Shown piece by piece: positions 7,236 to 13,226 of a DNA stretch of 13,226 nt (position 1 is the first letter of the stretch; each line of letters starts with the position of its first letter). The notes under the pieces were generated by a model, which saw only the letters and a list, made by a program, of their open reading frames with translations, was not told the origin of the DNA and did no database searches. Source of the DNA: Ectothiorhodospiraceae bacterium (GTDB taxonomy: Bacteria; Pseudomonadota; Gammaproteobacteria; Nitrococcales; AK92). Location: NCBI GenBank assembly GCA_029263635.1, contig JAJUFY010000025.1, positions 1-13,226 on the forward strand. Reading direction: 5' to 3'. The translations under genes were made by a program, and so were the position numbers.

Positions 7236-7252
7236 TGCCGGCTTCGCCGGCA
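7236..7252. repeat. Short perfect hairpin between the two accessory genes
   Basis: TGCCGGC (7236-7242) and GCCGGCA (7246-7252) separated by 3 nt; on the minus strand the tip reads GC-GAA-GC, an unusually stable mini-hairpin. It sits in the 78-nt gap between the unknown gene and the LRAT-domain gene, 34 nt before the latter's start. It could attenuate or stabilise a shared transcript; no T-tract follows. Confidence 0.45.
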
Positions 7253-7280
7253 CGTAGCATCTAGGATCAGGCGGAGCGGG

Positions 7281-8039
7281 TCAGTGCCGCACGCCGGTGC
7301 CGTTGTCCGGCCCAGCGACACCCACCGGCTCGATGCCGAGCTGCCGCTCGAGCGCGATGCGGCGCGCCTCGGTGGCGTGGCTGTCGCTTTGGAGCAGCCG
7401 CTCCCATTCGAAAATGGGCGACTGATCGCTCACGTTGAAAACCACGCTCAGGCTGTCACGCGACTGGCGTTCGAAGAGAAACCCCGCGAACAGGGCGGCG
7501 CAGATGAACGCGCCATGGGAGACATAGGCTGCGCTGTCGGGCGACAGGCGCTGGAGGTAACGTTCGGCGGCGTGCTTGAGCGCGTAGCTGCTGTACGCCG
7601 GGTTGGCGTTGATCCGGCGCTGCGGTCGCAGGTGGCGCACGTAGCGCAGCGCCAGGTTGCACTGGTCGAGCGTGGTCAGCAGCAATTCACGCTCTCGCTC
7701 GAGCTCCGCCCGATAATCGAAATCGGGACGAATCAGCGCCAGCTCCGCCCGCAGCCCGAGGCCGTACTGCGTCAGCTTGGGCACGCGCCGGCTGATGGCG
7801 ATCAGATCGTCCTGGCTCATCTCGGCCGGGAGATCGCCGTGGCGGCGCATGGCCCGCTCGACGAGCAGCTTCATCGCCGCATCCCAGCCGTCGGGAACGC
7901 CGTTCGCCACGGCGACGTCGTGCAGGCACTGGTGCAGGGGGCGGCCGGTCTGGTCGGCGAGGCGTTTGGCGTCCTTGCGGCAATTGCCAACGGAACGGTT
8001 GGACGGAAAACGCAGGAAGTCGAGGGCTTTCTTATGCAC
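7281..8039 (-). CDS. Hypothetical protein, function not recognised
   Basis: I do not recognise this 252-aa protein with confidence. The start is taken as GTG 8039, with GAGGAG about 10 nt upstream; the frame is open further to 8183, but that stretch is Arg-rich, low in coding character and crosses a strong hairpin. The N-terminal 60 residues (KDAKRLADQTG...LHQCLHDVAVANG) resemble, from memory, a short helical motif found at the start of various uncharacterised proteobacterial proteins. A middle region (about 75-150) is charged and probably helical. Near residues 180-205 comes a hydrophobic stretch (GAFICAALFAGFLFE) that may be a membrane segment or a buried helix. There is no signal peptide, catalytic motif or repeat. 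It lies 78 nt upstream of the LRAT-domain gene on the same strand, so a two-gene unit is likely. Confidence 0.7.
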   Translation of the reverse strand: MHKKALDFLRFPSNRSVGNCRKDAKRLADQTGRPLHQCLHDVAVANGVPDGWDAAMKLLVERAMRRHGDLPAEMSQDDLIAISRRVPKLTQYGLGLRAELALIRPDFDYRAELERERELLLTTLDQCNLALRYVRHLRPQRRINANPAYSSYALKHAAERYLQRLSPDSAAYVSHGAFICAALFAGFLFERQSRDSLSVVFNVSDQSPIFEWERLLQSDSHATEARRIALERQLGIEPVGVAGPDNGTGVRH

Positions 8040-8352
8040 GGGAGTCCGTCTCCTCACACAGAGGTCCGGCTGCCGGCTTGCCGTACCTCGGAGGATACGG
8101 ATACGCATGAAAAGGCCGCACGTCCTGAAGCGGACAGCGCCAACACAACAAGTGCTGGCCGACATTAGCGAGCCTTGCGGCAAGGCTCGCCGGGGAGCTT
8201 ACCCGCACAACGCCGTCTTCTGCAAGCAGCCATGGAGCCGTGGCCCGGGAAGCGCGCCAGCCCGGCGCTCTTCGCGTTTGCGACTGGCGCGACGTGCCCG
8301 CCCGTGCTGCCATATAACGGTCATGACCATGCTTACAGCGGAGAACACCAAC
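8040..8352. other. Intergenic region without a supported gene
   Basis: About 310 bp separate the divergent unknown gene and the porin gene. It should hold promoters for both. On the plus strand a TATAAC (8313-8318) 35 bp before the porin start resembles a -10 box, but no -35 is found at 16-18 bp spacing. The perfect hairpin at 8168-8190 is described separately. Open frames crossing the region look like read-through of GC-rich DNA. Confidence 0.5.
8168..8190. repeat. Perfect 10-bp stem hairpin, REP-like or terminator-like
   Basis: GCGAGCCTTG (8168-8177) and CAAGGCTCGC (8181-8190) flank CGG. It stands between divergent genes, where no terminator is needed, and has no T-tract. A repetitive extragenic palindrome or a protein-binding site is therefore more likely than a terminator. 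Confidence 0.55.
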
Positions 8353-9477
8353 ATGCTCAAGCACGCGTTCAGGCTTTCACTGCCGCCTGTCTTGGTCGCC
8401 GCTTTGGCCGGCATCCCGTCCCTGACCCTCGCCCAGGAAGAAAGCCTGCGCTTCGGCGGTGCCGCGCGCTTCCAGTACAGCTACGAGGGATATGACGATG
8501 CCAACAAGAATCGCGGCGGCGACATCGATTTCGATACTTTCCGCCTGAACCTGGACGGCCGTCTCGACGACCTCATCCTCTCCGCCGAATGGCGCTACTA
8601 CGACTACATGCAGGTGATCCACCACGCCTGGGTGGGTTACGACTTCACGGCCAACCTGCGTGCCGAAGCCGGCATCACCCAGGTGCCGTTCGGCAACCTG
8701 CCCTTCAACTCGCACAGCTTCTTCTTCAGCAGCAATTACTATCTGGGGCTGGAAGACGATTACGACGCCGGCATCAAGCTGTCCTGGCTGGCGGAGCCCT
8801 GGGACGTCCAGGTGGCGTTTTTCAAGAACGACGAGCGCGGCGGCGCAGGCTCCGGGCTGGATCGTTATTCCTTCGATGTCGTCGCCCAGACTCTCTCCGA
8901 CATCGACAACAGCCCCATAGGTGAAACCAACACCCTGGCCGGCCGTATCGCCTACAGCTTTGGCGCCGGCGGCAACGGCCCTGCCACCCAGATCGGTATC
9001 TCCGCCATGGGCGGCCGGCTCCACGACGGCAGCCGCCACGCCGGCAGCTACACGGCCTTCGCGTCGCACCTCAACGGCAACTACGGCCGCTGGAACCTGC
9101 AGCTGCAGGTCACCAAATACGAGTACGACCTGGACAGCGGCGCCGACCGGCTGGCCATGGGCGCGTTCGGCGCCGCCTACGGCATTCCTGCCGACGCCGT
9201 CAGCTATACCGCCAACCTCGGCTATCGGCTGCCGGTCAGCTGGGGGCCGATTTCGGCGCTCAATCTCTATTCCGACAACAGCCTGGTCACCGACAAGTCC
9301 GATGGCACGGCAGACACCGTCATGCACATCCTGGGCCTGTCCGTGGAAGCCGGGCCGGTGCTCGCCTATCTGGATTTCGTCTCGGCCAAGAACCAGCCCT
9401 TCGTCGGCGGGACCATGATCGGCGACTCCGGCGACCGCGAGCAGCGGATCAACCTCAATATCGGCTACTACTTCTGA
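8353..9477 (+). CDS. Outer-membrane porin-like beta-barrel protein
   Basis: The 374-aa protein has a Sec signal peptide (LKHAFRLSLPPVLVAALAG, cleavage after SLTLA near residue 25) followed by an amphipathic, aromatic-rich sequence typical of a beta-barrel (FGGAARFQYSY, FRLNLDGRL, LSAEWRYYDY, HAWVGYDF, LRAEAGITQVPFG). The final residues GYYF give the terminal phenylalanine used by the BAM machinery. The overall pattern, including an early 'inverted' GxxQVPFG strand, resembles the phosphate-selective porin O/P or related general porins of about 370-400 aa; the substrate is not evident. ATG 8353 is chosen because it opens the signal peptide and follows GGAG with 9-nt spacing; an ATG at 8323 and a long upstream open frame are rejected. 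It is monocistronic and converges on corA. Nothing links it directly to the ttr genes. Confidence 0.82.
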   Translation: MLKHAFRLSLPPVLVAALAGIPSLTLAQEESLRFGGAARFQYSYEGYDDANKNRGGDIDFDTFRLNLDGRLDDLILSAEWRYYDYMQVIHHAWVGYDFTANLRAEAGITQVPFGNLPFNSHSFFFSSNYYLGLEDDYDAGIKLSWLAEPWDVQVAFFKNDERGGAGSGLDRYSFDVVAQTLSDIDNSPIGETNTLAGRIAYSFGAGGNGPATQIGISAMGGRLHDGSRHAGSYTAFASHLNGNYGRWNLQLQVTKYEYDLDSGADRLAMGAFGAAYGIPADAVSYTANLGYRLPVSWGPISALNLYSDNSLVTDKSDGTADTVMHILGLSVEAGPVLAYLDFVSAKNQPFVGGTMIGDSGDREQRINLNIGYYF

Positions 9478-9488
9478 ACCGCGCGGCG

Positions 9489-9501
9489 GGCCAGGCTGGC
9501 C
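9489..9501. terminator. Short hairpin between convergent porin and corA genes
   Basis: GGCCA (9489-9493) and TGGCC (9497-9501) around GGC, within the 32-nt gap where the two genes meet. It is short and has no T-tract; a terminator role is suggested only by position. Confidence 0.3.
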
Positions 9502-9509
9502 AAGGCCGG

Positions 9510-10481
9510 CTACAGCCAGCCCGACCGCTTGAGCCACCGGTACAGCAGCATGCACGCGGCGCCGGTCGCCAGCAGCACGAGCGGATAGCCCAGACTCCAG
9601 CGCAGTTCCGGCATGTGCCGAAAGTTCATGCCATACAGGCTGAAGATCAGCGCCGGAATGGCCAGGATCGCGCCCCAGCCGGCGAATTTCTTCGCCACGT
9701 CATTCTGGTGAACGGTGACGAAGGCCAGATTCACCTGCATGACCGCGGCCAGCGTTTCGAGCATGTTGTCGATGGCCGCGGCGATGCGGATGACATGGTC
9801 ATCGACATCGCGGAACCAGACCTTCAGCTCCGTCGGAATGACCTCGTCCTGCCTGCTCATCAATTCTGCGCAGACGTCCCGCAGCGGCACGACCGCACGC
9901 CGCAGCGACAGGAGCTGCCGCTGCAGGCCGTACAGCCGGGTGAAGACTTCCCGATCCGTGCGGCCGAGAAAGCTGTCGCCCTCCAGCTGCTCCAGGCGGT
10001 CCTCGAACTGGTCGACCACCGGCATGTAGTTGTCGACCACATCATCGAGGATGGCGTAGAGGATGAAGCCCGCCCCCTGGGCGAGCCGGGCCGGCGCGCT
10101 TTCCACCCGCTCTCGCACCCGCGCGAAGGTGGTCGTCACGTTGTGCCGCACCGACACCAGGAATTGCCGGCCCACCAGCAGGTGCGCCTCGCCGGCGCGC
10201 ACCTCCCCGGCGTCCAGCCAGACCGGATGCAGCACTACGAACAGCGAGTCCGGGTAGGTTTCGATCTTCGGTCGCTGGTGCGCGCGATGCGCATCCTCCA
10301 CGGCGAGTTCGTGCAGGTTAAGTTCCCGCCCCACCGTCTGCAGCACTGCCGCGTCCGGCTCCTGCAACCCGAGCCAGATGAAGACGTCCGGGTCGCGCAG
10401 GCTCTGGCGAACGGCATGGATGGGAACCTCGCACTGACGGACGCCGCCCTTGTAGACCGTGCAGGCGCTGGTTGCGCTCAT
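9510..10481 (-). CDS. corA: CorA-family magnesium/divalent cation transporter
   Basis: Inner-membrane pentameric channel for Mg2+ (and Co2+/Ni2+), or for Zn2+ in the related ZntB group. The 323-aa protein has a cytoplasmic alpha/beta N-domain (1-about 150), a long helical stalk (about 155-260; LYGLQRQLLSLRRAVVPLRD is typical), then two C-terminal membrane segments (about 263-283 and 297-316). The signature YGMNFRHMPEL, with Gly284-Met285-Asn286, sits at the end of the first segment and forms the selectivity entrance. ATG 10481 gives the normal family length; the open frame upstream to 10547 runs through the hairpin after mgtE. The Shine-Dalgarno is weak. It lies 62 nt downstream of mgtE on the same strand. 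Confidence 0.93.
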   Translation of the reverse strand: MSATSACTVYKGGVRQCEVPIHAVRQSLRDPDVFIWLGLQEPDAAVLQTVGRELNLHELAVEDAHRAHQRPKIETYPDSLFVVLHPVWLDAGEVRAGEAHLLVGRQFLVSVRHNVTTTFARVRERVESAPARLAQGAGFILYAILDDVVDNYMPVVDQFEDRLEQLEGDSFLGRTDREVFTRLYGLQRQLLSLRRAVVPLRDVCAELMSRQDEVIPTELKVWFRDVDDHVIRIAAAIDNMLETLAAVMQVNLAFVTVHQNDVAKKFAGWGAILAIPALIFSLYGMNFRHMPELRWSLGYPLVLLATGAACMLLYRWLKRSGWL

Positions 10482-10499
10482 GACTGCCGGCTGTACTAG

Positions 10500-10541
10500 G
10501 GGCAGGGTGCGGCTGGCGCAAGCCGCGGCCCTTCCCTGCCC
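10500..10541. terminator. Extended GC hairpin between mgtE and corA
   Basis: Outer arms GGGCAGGG (10500-10507) and CCCTGCCC (10534-10541) enclose inner arms GCGGCT (10509-10514) and AGCCGC (10521-10526). It begins 2 nt after the mgtE stop codon and ends 18 nt before the corA start. No T-tract is present, so it may be a Rho-assisted terminator, a processing or stability element, or an attenuator. Confidence 0.45.
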
Positions 10542-10543
10542 GC

Positions 10544-11959
10544 TCACCCCGCCAGTCGCGGCAGCAGCCAGCTGGCAATCTGGAAGTAGGTGACGACGCC
10601 CGCGACGTCGGCGATGGTGGTGATCAGGGGCGAGCTGGCCGAAGCCGGGTCGGCCTTGAAGCGGCTCAGCAGAAAAGGTAGCGACATCCCGATCAGGCTG
10701 CCGACCACCACCACGATCTGCATGGTCAGCGCCACCACCAGGGCAATGGCCGGCCCGCCGCGGGCCAGGCCGATGGGGCTGACCGCCAGCGCCAGGGTCA
10801 GTCCCAGCAGGCCGGCCACCAACAGCTCCCGGCCCAGCATGCTGGCCCAGTCGCGCAGCTCCACATCCCCGGTCGCCAGCGCCCGCACCATCAGGGTCGC
10901 GGCCTGGGAACCGGCATTGCCGCCGCTGGCGATCAGCAGCGGCAGGAAGAACACCAGCGCCACGTGGGCGGTACTCAGCTCTTCGAAAAAGGCCAGGCCG
11001 GCACCGGTGAAGATGTTGGCGAACACCAGCAGCACCAGCCAGACCACGCGGTAGCGGTAGAGCACCCCGACGCTGGCATCCTTGATGCTGTCGGTAATCC
11101 GCCCCAGCGAACCGCCGGCCTTGTGGAAGTCCTCGGTGGCCTCGTACTCGGCGACGTCCATGGCATCGTCGGCGGTAACGATGCCGACCATGCGCCGTTC
11201 CCTGTCGATCACGGGCAAGGCGATGAAGTCGTAACGGGCGATTTTCTCGGCGGCCTCGTTCTGGTTGTCGTCGACGAAGGCCGTCACGGGGTTGCTCTTC
11301 ATCAGCTCGGCGAGCCGGGTCTCCGGTTCCGCCAGGATCAGCCGCCGCAGCGTGACCACGCCCAGCAGATGCCGCTGGTCGTCGATCACATAGGCGTTGT
11401 AGATGGTCTCCCGGTCCGGCGCCACCCGGCGCAGCTCTTCGATGGCTTCGGCGGCCGTCAGCTGCGGGGCGAGCGTCGCGTACTCCGAATTCATGATGGC
11501 GCCGACCGTGCCCTCACGGTAGCCGGCCAGCTGGCGGATATCTTCCCGTTCTGCCTGCGCCAGGGCCGGCAGCAGCCGTGCCCGCCGGGCTTCCGGCAGG
11601 GTGTTGAACAGGTCGGCACGCTCGTCCGACGGCATGCGGCGGAGCAGGCGCGCCACCGCCGCAAGCGGCATATCGGCCGCCAGCTGGGTCTGCCGTTCCA
11701 GCGGCAGATAGCCGAACACCCGCGGCAGCTCGGCCTCGGGAATCAAAGGCAACGCCAGGCCCAGCCGTTCCGGCTCCAGCCGGCTCAGGGCATCGGCGAC
11801 GTCGGCGGCCAGCGCCTGCTGGAACCACGCTTCGAGAGTGGCCGAGTCGCCCTGCTCCAGGCACAGGCCGATAGCCTGCGCCGCCAGCTCCCCATCGAAG
11901 CGGTCTTCGCCATAGGCAAGGCGGAACAGCTCGGCGGAATCTTGAGTAATCGCTTCCAT
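10544..11959 (-). CDS. mgtE: MgtE-family magnesium transporter
   Basis: Homodimeric Mg2+-gated Mg2+ channel of the inner membrane. The 471-aa protein shows the complete family layout: a superhelical N-domain (about 40-145; LPLERQTQLAADMP, RRMPSDERADLFNTLP), a pair of CBS domains (about 150-275; GTVGAIMNSEY, IYNAYVIDDQRHLLGVVTL, IALPVIDRERRMVGIVTADD), a connecting helix (AEYEATEDFHKAGG) and five membrane helices (about 300-470). Conserved membrane motifs are SGGNAGSQAATLMVRALATG and the aspartate in TIADVAGVVTYF, the latter part of the Mg2+ path in studied MgtE proteins. ATG 11959 gives the expected N-domain, though the Shine-Dalgarno is weak. It lies 114 nt downstream of recQ and upstream of corA, all on one strand. 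Confidence 0.95.
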   Translation of the reverse strand: MEAITQDSAELFRLAYGEDRFDGELAAQAIGLCLEQGDSATLEAWFQQALAADVADALSRLEPERLGLALPLIPEAELPRVFGYLPLERQTQLAADMPLAAVARLLRRMPSDERADLFNTLPEARRARLLPALAQAEREDIRQLAGYREGTVGAIMNSEYATLAPQLTAAEAIEELRRVAPDRETIYNAYVIDDQRHLLGVVTLRRLILAEPETRLAELMKSNPVTAFVDDNQNEAAEKIARYDFIALPVIDRERRMVGIVTADDAMDVAEYEATEDFHKAGGSLGRITDSIKDASVGVLYRYRVVWLVLLVFANIFTGAGLAFFEELSTAHVALVFFLPLLIASGGNAGSQAATLMVRALATGDVELRDWASMLGRELLVAGLLGLTLALAVSPIGLARGGPAIALVVALTMQIVVVVGSLIGMSLPFLLSRFKADPASASSPLITTIADVAGVVTYFQIASWLLPRLAG

Positions 11960-12031
11960 GCCTGGACTCGTTGAGATGAAAAGACGCTTTCGCCAGCGGC
12001 TGCAGCGCCGGCACCGGGAAACCGCGCTTCA

Positions 12032-12049
12032 GGGCCAGGCGGCCTGCCC
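12032..12049. terminator. Possible hairpin after recQ
   Basis: GGG-C-CAGG (12032-12039) can pair with CCTG-CCC (12043-12049) with one bulged C, in the 114-nt gap between recQ and mgtE. A GCTTAAGC palindrome lies nearer the recQ stop. Neither is followed by a T-tract. Confidence 0.3.
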
Positions 12050-12073
12050 GACCGGCGTCGGCGCTTAAGCCGC

Positions 12074-13226
<1,153 letters not shown>

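Noticed and set aside
8284..8318. Sigma-54 type promoter before the porin
   Set aside because: TGGCGCGACGTGC looks similar at first, but the GG-to-GC spacing is 8 rather than 10 and the TTGC element is absent.
7777..8352. Upstream open frame joined to the porin
   Set aside because: It overlaps the unknown minus-strand gene and would hide the porin signal peptide; ATG 8353 has a ribosome binding site and opens a normal signal sequence.
8377..9555. 392-codon minus-strand frame opposite the porin
   Set aside because: Val/Gly/Ala-rich low-complexity translation with no family; the plus strand shows a signal peptide and barrel strands.
9615..10499. Plus-strand open frame opposite corA
   Set aside because: Antisense shadow, His/Arg/Gln-rich; the CorA GMN signature is on the minus strand.
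10964..11974. 336-codon plus-strand frame opposite mgtE
   Set aside because: Antisense shadow; the minus strand has the full MgtE domain series.

Overview
The window is GC-rich, densely coded DNA whose proteins look like those of a gammaproteobacterium, most plausibly a Pseudomonas or Stutzerimonas relative. That placement is an inference from gene content, base composition and the look of RecQ, MgtE and CorA; no rRNA or other firm marker is present. Eleven genes are supported: nine complete, and ttrA and recQ cut by the window edges.

Positions 1-6365 hold a tetrathionate respiration locus. On the minus strand ttrB (Fe-S electron-transfer subunit), ttrC (NrfD-like membrane quinol dehydrogenase) and ttrA (molybdenum catalytic subunit, C-terminus beyond the window) overlap one another and form one operon. 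Divergently on the plus strand lie ttrS (sensor kinase with a PhnD-like periplasmic domain) and ttrR (response regulator with a LuxR-type HTH), overlapping by ATGA. The arrangement matches the Salmonella ttr locus. The short region shared by the two operons contains a near-consensus FNR/ANR box set in a perfect 6-bp dyad. This suggests that oxygen limitation and tetrathionate sensing are combined here.

Positions 6366-8352 form a small accessory-looking segment. A strong hairpin closes ttrR. Two minus-strand genes follow: an unrecognised 252-aa protein upstream, and a 234-aa LRAT/NC-domain protein (NlpC/P60-like cysteine fold) with a Gly/Ala-rich hydrophobic C-terminus. About 310 bp without a gene follows, containing a perfect 10-bp-stem hairpin.

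Positions 8353-9477 encode a complete outer-membrane porin-like beta-barrel. The remainder, all on the minus strand, reads recQ (C-terminal part), mgtE, corA: a DNA-repair helicase followed by two unrelated magnesium transporters. Hairpins lie after recQ and between mgtE and corA. This part looks like ordinary chromosomal backbone.

No tRNA, rRNA, CRISPR array, transposase, integrase or insertion sequence was seen. The best candidates for new biology are the two-gene LRAT/unknown unit and the regulatory architecture of the ttr divergent region.
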